Assembly: GCA_004297825.1 (NCBI GenBank)
Contig: SCSX01000068.1
Location: 122,462-186,461 of the forward strand
Source: Spirochaetota bacterium
GTDB taxonomy: Bacteria; Spirochaetota; UBA4802; UBA5368
DNA length: 64,000 nt
Direction of reading: 5' to 3'
The position numbers were made by a program, and so were the translations under genes. The notes beneath the pieces are model-generated. The model saw only the letters and a program-made list of their open reading frames with translations. It was not told where the DNA came from and ran no database searches. Below, in pieces: positions 8,979-17,491 of this stretch. Positions within the stretch are counted from its first letter, which is position 1. Every line of letters starts with the position of its first letter.

Positions 8979-10058
8979 CTATTCGAAGCGCGTGATATCC
9001 AGCCCCTGGGCGCGCGCCTTGGCCCGGTACCAGTCCATCTCGTCCTCGGGCGGCTCCGCCTGCAGCGCGGCCTCCTTCCTGACGAGGACGATCGCCTTCT
9101 CCGGGCAGGCCGATGCGCACAGCCCGCAGCCGATGCAGCGCGCGGTGTTCACCCTGCGGGCGTTCTCGACGGCGTCGATCGCCTTGATGGGGCATCGCGT
9201 TTCGGAACAGGTACCGCAGTTTTTACAGCGTGATTCGTCGATCCGCGCAAAGTAATGCGCGTTCACCGTATCCGGGAGCCCAAACCGCGCGGCCATTAAC
9301 TGGACGCAGCAGCACCCACAGCAGTTGCAGATGAAGAACTGGCCGTGCCGCGTGTTGGTGGTCATGTGCACCAGGCCCGCCTCCTCCGCCCTTTGGAGGA
9401 TTTCGAGCGCCTCCCCGCGCGTGATGATGCGCTTCACCAGCGGGTGTCCCCGGAAGTAATCCGGCTTGTCCGATACCGAGAGGCACACCTCGCGCGGTTT
9501 GTCGCACGCCCGGTTCAGGAACGACATCTGTTTCTTGCAGATACAGTCGTTCACCGCGAACGAGACGGAGCGCTCGATGATCGCGGAGACCTGTTCGTAG
9601 GGGGTCGCGTCGTGTGCGGGGGTGAGCTCCTTCTCGATGGGGAGCACCTGCATCATGTGCGGGCGCGGCGCCAGGAAATAGGGCCCCACGGACTTGATGT
9701 ACTTTGCGTGCAGGCGCGCGAAACCCTCGTCCAGGCGCTTGTTCTGCAGCTCGTAAAGTCCCAGTATCCACGGCACCAGGCCGTAGCGCCGCGCGGGGCC
9801 GGAGGGATCGCAGTCCACGAGCCCCCGCTCCCACATCGCCCCGAGGCGCTCCCCAAGGGAAGCCTCGTCGCGCCCCGTCCTCATGGCAATTTCGTCCACG
9901 GTCTCCTTACGCAGCTTCAGCGCGCAAAAGAGCTCCGCCTCGTGCGGCTCGAAGACCTTCTTCAATAGATCGATATCAGCGCCGTTCTGGGCGCGCGGGA
10001 AACCGTTCGGAAGGGAACCGAGCACCTCGGCGAGTTTCAGGTAGATGTCGTCGCTCAT
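8979..10058 (-). CDS. 4Fe-4S ferredoxin-type protein with N-terminal winged-helix-like region
   Basis: 359 residues from the ATG at 10058, chosen because GGAGGAG lies just before it; a longer frame opens at 10163 without support. The N-terminal ~100 residues look like a winged helix (EPHEAELFCALKLRKE, IAMRTGRDEASLGERL). The middle is Cys-rich: CICKKQ, ACDKPREVC and the unusual run CNCCGCCC. Two clusters follow, CKNCGTCSETRCP and CIGCGLCASACP, the second canonical [4Fe-4S]. The family is seen in anaerobes as a 4Fe-4S binding protein of unknown partner. It is soluble and monocistronic, so it may be a redox-responsive electron carrier. Confidence 0.8.
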   Translation of the reverse strand: MSDDIYLKLAEVLGSLPNGFPRAQNGADIDLLKKVFEPHEAELFCALKLRKETVDEIAMRTGRDEASLGERLGAMWERGLVDCDPSGPARRYGLVPWILGLYELQNKRLDEGFARLHAKYIKSVGPYFLAPRPHMMQVLPIEKELTPAHDATPYEQVSAIIERSVSFAVNDCICKKQMSFLNRACDKPREVCLSVSDKPDYFRGHPLVKRIITRGEALEILQRAEEAGLVHMTTNTRHGQFFICNCCGCCCVQLMAARFGLPDTVNAHYFARIDESRCKNCGTCSETRCPIKAIDAVENARRVNTARCIGCGLCASACPEKAIVLVRKEAALQAEPPEDEMDWYRAKARAQGLDITRFE

Positions 10059-10467
10059 ATTCACTCCTCCGGTGATGCGTGCGGCGCTTGAGGTCGTCGG
10101 TCGAAACGATGGCGCCAATGCGCGGCAGGATGATAATCTGCCCCCCTGTGTTCTTTTCGTCACAGTGTACCACGACGCGGGACTCTCAACCAGAAAATGC
10201 TGCCTGCATGGTTTTATGCTGCCTTAGACTGTCAAGCATTATCATCCACGGCATAATCTGATGGCGATTGCTGCTTGCATGGGGCTGCCGCAAATCCTTT
10301 GAAGGCCGTACCGCGTCCCTCCATCTCCTGCCGAACGGAAACACGATGCTCTGTTTTCCGCTCACTTGTGAGGATTTATCTTGACAATGGGAGATATATA
10401 GTATCCTTTTTTTAAAATAAACATACATTACTGAATACTGTTCAACACCATCCATCGAGGTCCGGAC
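10059..10467. other. Intergenic region between divergent genes
   Basis: 409 bases between the ferredoxin-type gene and the lipoprotein gene. The right half is AT-rich and has TTGACA at 10381–10386, but no good -10 at the right distance, so the promoter call is weak. A short open frame on the minus strand here has no ribosome site and no recognisable content. I see no repeat or RNA gene. Confidence 0.4.
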
Positions 10468-12360
10468 ATGAAATATAAAAAGACAGTCCCGGCGCTTCTC
10501 ACCATCCTGTGTTTGAGTCTCCCGTCCTGCATTGGGGCGAAAAGCGACGCATCGTCGTCCATACGGAACCAGAATTACGAGGACGGCTGGATGTACACGG
10601 TCACCTATCTCCAGGAGAACCAGGAGGACAGGGATGCCTACCTGGTGTTTTTCGGGAATATCGCGGCGATTCTCAAAGGGATCGATCCCATCAACCAGTC
10701 AATCGTCGAAGTGAGCGAGATCGAGGCAATGCGGGGGCGCGTCGACGCGCGCCGGCCCCTGCTCCTGACGATGCGAACGGATTTCGACAAGGCAAGAAAG
10801 GCATTCAACCTGAGCGAAGAATTTTTAAGGAAGAATGTCTGGTTCGCGACGGTCAAACTCGAATTCGAGGAAAAAGACAAGACGCTGGCCGATTTCACCA
10901 CGCGCTATGAACGCGCCCAGTTCGATCTCATCAAGCGGGTGGCGGCCCACGATTCGATGGCTAGGAGGTTGTACAACGTGGGACTCAGAAACCGTGACAC
11001 GGGCGGTTATGAGGTTGCAGCGGCGGCGTTTACTATTTGCAGGAACTACAACAGGAGCTTCACTGAATCGGCGGACCGGATAATTGCGGGGATGAAGGCC
11101 CACGAGGAGGCGGAACAGGCGCGAAGCCGCGATGCCGACAGCTCCAAAACGGAGAATCTATTCCGCCTGGCGATGGGCATGGATCCCACCAATCCGCGCA
11201 TCATCGAGGGATCGGCGTATTACATGAACCGGCACCTGGTAAACGCCTACCAGCTTGAAACCAAAATGCTCTTAGGCGCCGCGGCGCTGGAATACGCGCA
11301 GGTCCTTCGCTTCAAGAACGCGGCACAGGATCTGAACTACCGGAACAAGTATAACGCGCTTGTCGGCGGCGCGAAAAACATGCCGCTCCTGACCGTCGCG
11401 ATTACCCCGCGCGACGAAGGACAGAACGCGGCGGATGCGGCTGCGTTAACGTCTAATGTAGAAACTGACCTGCGCCAGATCATGGTGGAACAGGGAAATA
11501 TTATCGATATAAGAAGCGGATACCTTGCAGGGGAAGTAGCGATCGTGTCTATCCCCCGACCGGCTTTCAACGGGGCCGATCTCGCCCTTGGCATTTCCGT
11601 GCAAAGCATACGCATGGAGCCGTTGCAGCAGACATCCAATCCCAAGACCCAGAATTTCGTGTACTGCCAGAAATGCATAGAAGTTCAAAATCCCGAGTAC
11701 ATCTCCGCCCTTGAAAAGGTGAGCACCGCGGAAACCGCGGTGTCAACGGCACGGACCTCGGTGGAGATGATGAGGGCGATGCGCATGCACGTCAATGACT
11801 CGGCCGTCGATATCGCCGAAAAGGCGCTGGAGGTGGCGCGGATTTTTCTTTCCACCATACCGCAGACAATAATGGGGGACGATGTCCGCCAGGCTTACTG
11901 GAACGAGACCGAGAATACCCAAACCGCCGTGGTCGATCTCAAGGTGGAATTCTTCTCCCCGGGGAAGGGTGTCATTCATTCACTCGCGATCCAGGGTACC
12001 TCCCGGCACACGGCCACGTCGATAGACCCGGGCGAGTATTGCGATCGCGTGGGCATAACGGCCAAGAATGCGGAATTGCGTCCGGACGACGATCTCCTCC
12101 GCGAAGCCAGGGAATCCGCGCGTAAAAACACGTCGGATGATATCCTTCGGGAAATCGGGAAAGACGCCAATCTATTAAGGTACGTTATGCGCAACGTGCC
12201 GCCCAGCCTCTCGACATTCGAAAACAAGTGCCTGGCGGCCGATTACTGCGTGCGCATCCTGCTGACCGCACCTTCAAGCACCGGTTCGGATGAGGCACGA
12301 AACATGCTGGCGGAAGCCATGCCCGGATATGCGATGGAGGGGATTATCAATGAACGATAA
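10468..12360 (+). CDS. Large lipoprotein of unknown function
   Basis: 630 residues. The start is a lipoprotein signal: Lys-rich n-region, hydrophobic core and lipobox LPSC with Cys at residue 21. The mature protein is mostly charged helix. It has helical stretches around 90–170 and 200–300, then a segment with MPLLTVAITPRDEG and TDLRQIMVEQGNI that resembles the start of a CsgG/TolB-like alpha/beta domain, and later two Cys in VYCQKC. No known family is recognised. It overlaps the next gene by 11 bases, so the two are translationally coupled and probably act together at the envelope. Confidence 0.75.
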   Translation: MKYKKTVPALLTILCLSLPSCIGAKSDASSSIRNQNYEDGWMYTVTYLQENQEDRDAYLVFFGNIAAILKGIDPINQSIVEVSEIEAMRGRVDARRPLLLTMRTDFDKARKAFNLSEEFLRKNVWFATVKLEFEEKDKTLADFTTRYERAQFDLIKRVAAHDSMARRLYNVGLRNRDTGGYEVAAAAFTICRNYNRSFTESADRIIAGMKAHEEAEQARSRDADSSKTENLFRLAMGMDPTNPRIIEGSAYYMNRHLVNAYQLETKMLLGAAALEYAQVLRFKNAAQDLNYRNKYNALVGGAKNMPLLTVAITPRDEGQNAADAAALTSNVETDLRQIMVEQGNIIDIRSGYLAGEVAIVSIPRPAFNGADLALGISVQSIRMEPLQQTSNPKTQNFVYCQKCIEVQNPEYISALEKVSTAETAVSTARTSVEMMRAMRMHVNDSAVDIAEKALEVARIFLSTIPQTIMGDDVRQAYWNETENTQTAVVDLKVEFFSPGKGVIHSLAIQGTSRHTATSIDPGEYCDRVGITAKNAELRPDDDLLREARESARKNTSDDILREIGKDANLLRYVMRNVPPSLSTFENKCLAADYCVRILLTAPSSTGSDEARNMLAEAMPGYAMEGIINER

Positions 12361-12877
12361 CACGGCGTCTCGAATGTCAACATGCGCGCGACTCATAGTC
12401 GTACTTCTCGTCCTCATCACCTCGGTTGCGGCGTTCGCCGATGACAAGGTCCTCCTCATTCCCGGGTGCGGTAATTATTCTTCCACCGGTTCCGGTGTTA
12501 TCCAGAGAATGCTTGCCGCCAATCCCGAAATATTGATCGTGCCCGCGGCGGAAATCGACCTCATGGCGCGTGCAATGAAATCTGACATTGGATCATGTGC
12601 CGATCCCGTACGCGCGCTTGCGCTTGCGAGGAACCTTGGCTCCGGTGCCCTCGTGTGGGTTGAGGCGCGCAGGGAGGGCGGAGAAATCTACTTACAGGTG
12701 AACGCAATCAGCGCTATCGACGGATCCGCGCTCTTCGCCGAAGAAAAAAGGGTCTCCGAGGCCGGCGCAGATGCGGCATTCGCGGAGATGGGCGGCCGCA
12801 TGGCGGCAGCGCTTGCGTACTATTTCTCCATTCTCCCGCCCGAGGCTACCGTGACGCTGCTGCGGAACGACCAGTAA
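12350..12877 (+). CDS. Periplasmic CsgG/TolB-N-like protein
   Basis: 175 residues from the ATG at 12350, inside the end of the preceding gene; upstream in-frame Met codons lie deep in that gene and would spoil the signal peptide. The N-terminus is a Sec signal ending near SVAAFA-DDK. The mature part follows the pattern of CsgG/FlgT-type domains: a strand (VLLIPG), variable loop, helix ALALARNLGSGALVWVEA, then GEIYLQVNAISAIDGSALF and a terminal helix. Such domains sit in outer-membrane assembly factors. Function is inferred only from fold pattern and coupling to the lipoprotein. Confidence 0.65.
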   Translation: MNDNTASRMSTCARLIVVLLVLITSVAAFADDKVLLIPGCGNYSSTGSGVIQRMLAANPEILIVPAAEIDLMARAMKSDIGSCADPVRALALARNLGSGALVWVEARREGGEIYLQVNAISAIDGSALFAEEKRVSEAGADAAFAEMGGRMAAALAYYFSILPPEATVTLLRNDQ

Positions 12878-12919
12878 AACGTATCCCCCGCGGGTGCCGA
12901 CTGTCCGCGGCAAGGTATG

Positions 12920-15900
12920 TTATACAGCCTCCCTGCGCAGTGATTCTTTCTGCCCCGCCGCGAGGTTACGCAGGTACACCTCCGCGATCCTGTTCGGATC
13001 GCTCGTGCCGTCGTAGAAGAGCGTGAGCACCGGCGCCGCGAGCCCAGGGGCCAGCTTCTGGAAAATGGCGTTCGTGACGTTCCCCGGCATGCAACCGAAG
13101 GGCGCGCAGTTGACGACCATGGCGGCGCCGTCGTTGATAAACCTGAGCGCCCGCCCCACCGTGACGATCGCCTCCCCCTCGAAGATGAGCGGGAAGTATT
13201 CCTTTCCCAGGTCGAGTATTTCTCCAACGGGCGGCTCCATCCTCCCGGGCAAAAGCGGCGCGAGCGCCTTTTCAAAGCGGTGCACGCGGTGAAAGAGATA
13301 GCGCGTCTTGAGGGCTACCCCCGCGCGCTCCGTCATGCCCCTTCGTTTCACGCGGGCCATGTGGCGCTCCATCCACTGCGTGTAGAGTATCCATTCCATG
13401 ATGGGCGAGAGCCAGGCCTCGCCGCCGGCGTGCTCGATCGCGCGTACCACGTCGCGGTTGCAGAAGGGATTGCAGCGCACATATATCTCGCCCACGATCC
13501 CCACGAGCGGCAGCTCCACGTCGCGCGCGGGGACCGCGAGGATCGATTCGATCGCGCGCTTCGTGGGATCGATAAGGTCCGCCTTGCGCTCGACCTCCGC
13601 CTCGAGGATTTCAAGCGCCGATTCCGCGGCGCGGTCGGTCGAGCCGGGCTCGATCTCGCGCGGGCGCACCCGGCATACCGCCTTGTAGAGCATCTCGGCG
13701 GCGGTGATGGAATCCCCCAGGTAGAGGCGCAGGCTGTCGGGCATTCCCATGTATGAGTTCACGGAGGTGGGCGAGAATATCTCGCACGCGCCAAACCCGT
13801 GCCGCTCCAGGATCCCGCGGTGAAGGATCGTGTACTGCCCAAAACGGCAGGGACCCTCGGCGGTGGGCATGAAGAGGGCGTGCTCCTCGGGACGCGCGCC
13901 TATTTTTCGTAAGGTCCGCATGAAGGACCCGATCGTGGTGTGCGCGGGAAGGCACTCGCTGCCGCGCACACCCTGCCTTCCGGCCTCGAGCGCAGCCTCA
14001 TCCTCGAGGGGAAGCGCCTGTGAATCGAAGCCCCAGGCGCGGAACGCGGCCGCGGTGAAGCGCGGCGCAAACTCGTGCATGGCGGGGATCCAGAGCTTGC
14101 GGCCCCTCCCCGTCCACGCCGAATGAAAGCGCTCCCGCACGCGCGGCGCACGCGCGCCCCGCGCGCGCTCCGCGCGCACGACGTCCATGAATGCCTCGAT
14201 CCGCGTGATGTAGCCTGTCTCCGATCCGTGCTCGTCGAGCTCGATGATGAGGTAGGGCTTGCCGCGCATGAGCTTTTCGAACCGTGAAAGGATGAACGAG
14301 TCCGGCCCGCAGCCGAAATTGGTGAAGTAGATCGGGTATATCCCGTCCATGTCGCGGATTTTATCGGCGCACGAAAGGATGCGCTCACCGTAGTTCCAGT
14401 ACATGTGGTGGATTTCCGGGCCCTCGTCCGCGGGGTCGATAAGCGCCTCGAAGGGAAAGGCCTGGGCGCCCATCGCGCGGAACCGTTCGGGAAGACCCAG
14501 GTTGATGACGCGATCATACAGGTTATAGGGCCTTCCCACGAAGACAATGCCCGTCCCTCCCTCCCGCGCGATGCGCGCGGTCAGCCGTTTTCCGTACTCG
14601 AAACGCGCCGCGAAGAATGCGTCAAGATCGCGCATCCCGGCCCGGTACGCGTCGCGGACCTCGCGGGCTTCCACGCCCCAGGACGCGAGCGACCGTGTGA
14701 GCTCCTCGGTCGCGTGGCGCTCGTCCAGCCTGAAGTCGAGCGCGGGCGCGACGACCGGAAGGCCCGCGTCCATCGCGTGCCGCACGAGCGAGGGAAACGA
14801 GATCACGTAGGGGCAAAACACGCGCGGCATCCCGTTTTCCTGGTTCTTCTCGCTTATGACCGTGGGAAAAAAGACCGCGTCCGCCTCGCCCGAATCGCAC
14901 AGCGATTCGGCGTGCGCGAGGGCCATCTTCACGGGGAAGCAGAAATCCGACTGCGCGATGCGCGCGCCGCGCGCCTTGTGCCCTGCATCGGAATTTCCCG
15001 AGGTCACGACCTGGAATCCCAGCGCCTTGAAAAATCCCGACCAGAGCGGGAGATAGTTGAACATCGAAAGCGTCATGGGTATCCCGATGCGCCCGCGCGT
15101 TTTCGCTGCCGAGCCTTTCGCCGCGGGGCGCCCGGAAAGGCGCATTACCCTGGTGAAATGATCGGGCGTGCGCGTCCCGGCGGCATCGCCCCCTTCCTCC
15201 CTTCCGCACATGCGTCCCCATGAAACGGGGGCGCCGCCCGCGCGGGCGTGCGTGACCTGGCACTTGTTGGCGCACTCTTCGCACCGCGAATACTCGAGCG
15301 AAATCTCGTCCTCGAACACGGACAGCCCGCGGAACGTCCGCTCCGCGGCCTCGGCGCGCTCGAGCGCAAGGAGGGCGGCCCCGTACGCGCCCATCACGTG
15401 GCAGTGAGGGGAGACGACGATCTCGCGATCGAGCAGAATTTCGAACGCCGCGACGAGCCCGCGATTGCGGGCCGTCGCCCCCTGGAAGAACACCTTGTCG
15501 CCGGTTATGGGGCGCTGCCCCACAACGCGGTGCAGGTAGTTCTTCGCGACCGCGAACATAACGCCCGCGAGCGCTTCCTCGCGCGAGTGTCCTTCCCTCA
15601 ACAGGGCGTGGATGTCCTGCTCCATGAAAACCGTGCAGCGGTCGCTCGCGCGCGGGACCTGTGCGCCCCTGGTAAGCTCACCGATCTCCCTGACGTCGAA
15701 TCCCAGGCGCGAAGCCTGCTCCTCGATGAACGAGCCGGTCCCGGCCGCGCACACGTAATTCATCGCGCAGTCCTGGACGGCGCCCCCCATGCCGCGGATG
15801 TATTTCGCGTCCTGGCCGCCTATCTCGAAAATCGTCTCGATACCGGGATCGCATTCCGCGGCCCCGCGGAAGTGCGCGGTGATCTCGTTCACGATGAGCT

Positions 15901-17050
15901 CCGCCCCCGCGAGCTCGCCTATGAGCCTGCGCCCCGAGCCGGTGGTCGCGGACGCGGTTATCCGCGCCTCATCGCGCACGATCCCGCGCAGCGCCCGGAA
16001 CAATGCCCGCGCCGCCGCCGTGGGATCGCCCCCCGTCTTGCGGTAGATGTCGGCGGCGACCTCGCGGGTGCGCGCGTCCACGAGGGCGAGCTTGGTGCTG
16101 GTCGAGCCTATATCGATCCCCAGGGCGTAGCGCGCCCCCGGGTCGATCTCCGTGTGGATGCGCACCTCGTTCCCGTCTAACGCGTACTCGTTCATCGCGC
16201 CGGGCATCTCGTGCCGGGAGCGCGCGAGCTCCAGCCTGGGCCTATCGGCCCCCCGCCCGTCTTCCGCCGTTTTTTCCGGCCTTGGCCGCGCGCCGGGGAC
16301 GCCGCGTTGCGCGAGGGAGAGCGCGCCCATAGCGGGAAAGAAATTTCCATTCTCGCGGAACACCGCGCCGGGGAGAACGGACGCGGTCCAGTGCCGCACG
16401 TGCCGCGAGAGGAACATCCCGCCGCAAAAGAGGACGCTGCCCGCGGGGTCGCCGCCGTGAAACGCGGTGCGCAGCATCGTCCCCACGACGCCCCGGCAGA
16501 GCCCGGACCACATCTGCGCGCGCGAATAACCCTCCTGCTGGCGATGGATTATGTCGGATTTCGCGAAGACCGCGCAGCGCGTGGCGATCTCGCAGGGCGA
16601 CTCGTCCACGTCCATACCGGAGAGCTCCTCGTAGGTGAAGCCCATGCGCCGCATCTGCTCGTCCAGGAAGCTTCCCGTTCCCGCGGCGCACAGCGAATTC
16701 TCCCGGTATGCACGGAATCCCCCGGACTCGTCCAGGTCCACGCAGTTGATGGAACCGGCCCCGACGCTCACGATATGCCGGCATCCGGGCGCGTGCAGGC
16801 GGGCCGCCTCGACGAGCGCCGCCGCGTCATCCATGACGGTCCACCCCCGCGATCCCGCCGCCAGATTGTGCGCGAAATGCCCGGTGACGGCGACGCCGCC
16901 GTCATGCGGAAGCTCACCGCCGGCGCGAAGCTCCGCAAGCGTAGTTTCCGGGCTTCCCCTGTGTTCGCGGCAGGTGAACCGCGCCGCGCCGGAATCGTCC
17001 AGAATTATGAGTTTGAGGAACTTGCTGCCCGCGTCGATACCAGCCCGCAT
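12920..17050 (-). CDS. Acyl-CoA dehydratase activase, BadF/HgdC family, with fused DUF2229 regions
   Basis: 1376 residues. Two ASKHA ATPase domains of the BadF/BadG/HgdC type lie in tandem: residues ~1–250 with NSLCAAGTGSF and ~305–560 with GIDIGSTSTK, FEIGGQDAKY and NYVCAAGTGSF. The Cys in each CAAGTG segment is the expected ligand of the [4Fe-4S] cluster bridging a dimer. A Cys-rich linker (CEECANKCQ, MCGRE) leads to DUF2229 (MTLSMFNYLPLWSGFF) and a HgdB-like C-terminal half with GCGPDSF and FGCMPGN. Known relatives inject high-potential electrons into 2-hydroxyacyl-CoA dehydratases or benzoyl-CoA reductases. No dehydratase subunits are nearby. A terminator-like hairpin precedes its ribosome site. 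Confidence 0.88.
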   Translation of the reverse strand: MRAGIDAGSKFLKLIILDDSGAARFTCREHRGSPETTLAELRAGGELPHDGGVAVTGHFAHNLAAGSRGWTVMDDAAALVEAARLHAPGCRHIVSVGAGSINCVDLDESGGFRAYRENSLCAAGTGSFLDEQMRRMGFTYEELSGMDVDESPCEIATRCAVFAKSDIIHRQQEGYSRAQMWSGLCRGVVGTMLRTAFHGGDPAGSVLFCGGMFLSRHVRHWTASVLPGAVFRENGNFFPAMGALSLAQRGVPGARPRPEKTAEDGRGADRPRLELARSRHEMPGAMNEYALDGNEVRIHTEIDPGARYALGIDIGSTSTKLALVDARTREVAADIYRKTGGDPTAAARALFRALRGIVRDEARITASATTGSGRRLIGELAGAELIVNEITAHFRGAAECDPGIETIFEIGGQDAKYIRGMGGAVQDCAMNYVCAAGTGSFIEEQASRLGFDVREIGELTRGAQVPRASDRCTVFMEQDIHALLREGHSREEALAGVMFAVAKNYLHRVVGQRPITGDKVFFQGATARNRGLVAAFEILLDREIVVSPHCHVMGAYGAALLALERAEAAERTFRGLSVFEDEISLEYSRCEECANKCQVTHARAGGAPVSWGRMCGREEGGDAAGTRTPDHFTRVMRLSGRPAAKGSAAKTRGRIGIPMTLSMFNYLPLWSGFFKALGFQVVTSGNSDAGHKARGARIAQSDFCFPVKMALAHAESLCDSGEADAVFFPTVISEKNQENGMPRVFCPYVISFPSLVRHAMDAGLPVVAPALDFRLDERHATEELTRSLASWGVEAREVRDAYRAGMRDLDAFFAARFEYGKRLTARIAREGGTGIVFVGRPYNLYDRVINLGLPERFRAMGAQAFPFEALIDPADEGPEIHHMYWNYGERILSCADKIRDMDGIYPIYFTNFGCGPDSFILSRFEKLMRGKPYLIIELDEHGSETGYITRIEAFMDVVRAERARGARAPRVRERFHSAWTGRGRKLWIPAMHEFAPRFTAAAFRAWGFDSQALPLEDEAALEAGRQGVRGSECLPAHTTIGSFMRTLRKIGARPEEHALFMPTAEGPCRFGQYTILHRGILERHGFGACEIFSPTSVNSYMGMPDSLRLYLGDSITAAEMLYKAVCRVRPREIEPGSTDRAAESALEILEAEVERKADLIDPTKRAIESILAVPARDVELPLVGIVGEIYVRCNPFCNRDVVRAIEHAGGEAWLSPIMEWILYTQWMERHMARVKRRGMTERAGVALKTRYLFHRVHRFEKALAPLLPGRMEPPVGEILDLGKEYFPLIFEGEAIVTVGRALRFINDGAAMVVNCAPFGCMPGNVTNAIFQKLAPGLAAPVLTLFYDGTSDPNRIAEVYLRNLAAGQKESLRREAV

Positions 17051-17068
17051 GAGAGACCTCCCCGTCGA

Positions 17069-17105
17069 AAATAAAGGCCGAAAGCTTACACTTTCGGCTT
17101 TATTT
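17069..17105 (-). promoter_or_regulatory. Terminator-like hairpin in the leader of the activase gene
   Basis: On the minus strand a hairpin with arms GCCGAAAG and CTTTCGGC, extended by AAATAAA/TTTATTT pairing, is followed by CTTTATTTT and then GGGGAGG and the ATG at 17050. Stem plus T-rich tail immediately before the ribosome site is the layout of an attenuator. Alternatively it ends a transcript from further upstream or acts on the plus strand, where TTTATTT also follows the stem. Confidence 0.5.
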
Positions 17106-17491
17106 ACACTTATATTCGAACACTATGCCAATAAATGTATTTTTTCGAACAGGTTTGTCAATGGTATTCTATTGGAAAAAGGCTGTTGGGCGTTGATATT
17201 ACTAAAATTCCGTGGACACCGTGTCCGGAAGAGGACACGATATTTGAATTATGCGCAAAGGAACCGGGTGCAGGGGGATGTATAACTATGTGTTCGGATT
17301 ATGCGCTAAAGGCCGGTCATGCGCATTGCATGGAGGAAGCCCATGGAGATTCGCCCTCCGCGAGCGGGGATGACGAATTAATTACATAAACCGAGAATGA
17401 ACGCCAATGAACGCGAATTGGGGGATCGATATTCGCGTCCATTCGTGTCTATTCGCGGTTAAACATGCCTTTCCCGGCACCTTAAACCGCG
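17106..17491. other. Intergenic region carrying a repeat element
   Basis: About 390 bases between the activase gene and the chemoreceptor gene. It holds the decamer inverted repeat at 17389–17460. The remainder (17106–17388) is moderately AT-rich. A plus-strand frame of about 85 codons spans 17135–17389, but it lacks a ribosome site and has no family resemblance, so I do not call it. Confidence 0.45.
17389..17460. repeat. Inverted-repeat element built from ~10-base units
   Basis: The right arm (17431–17460) is three decamers: ATTCGCGTCC, ATTCGTGTCT, ATTCGCGGTT. The left arm (17389–17418) is its inverted copy, matching at 24 of 30 bases. Twelve bases separate the arms. It sits downstream of the chemoreceptor gene on that gene's strand, where it could form a long imperfect hairpin. 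The same plan with other units recurs at 58613–58801. Confidence 0.65.

Noticed and set aside
10186..10455. 89-codon minus-strand frame between divergent genes
   Set aside because: No ribosome site, no family resemblance, and it fills the region where promoters must lie.
17135..17389. Cys-containing 84-codon frame
   Set aside because: No ribosome site or recognisable motif; its last codons run into the repeat element.
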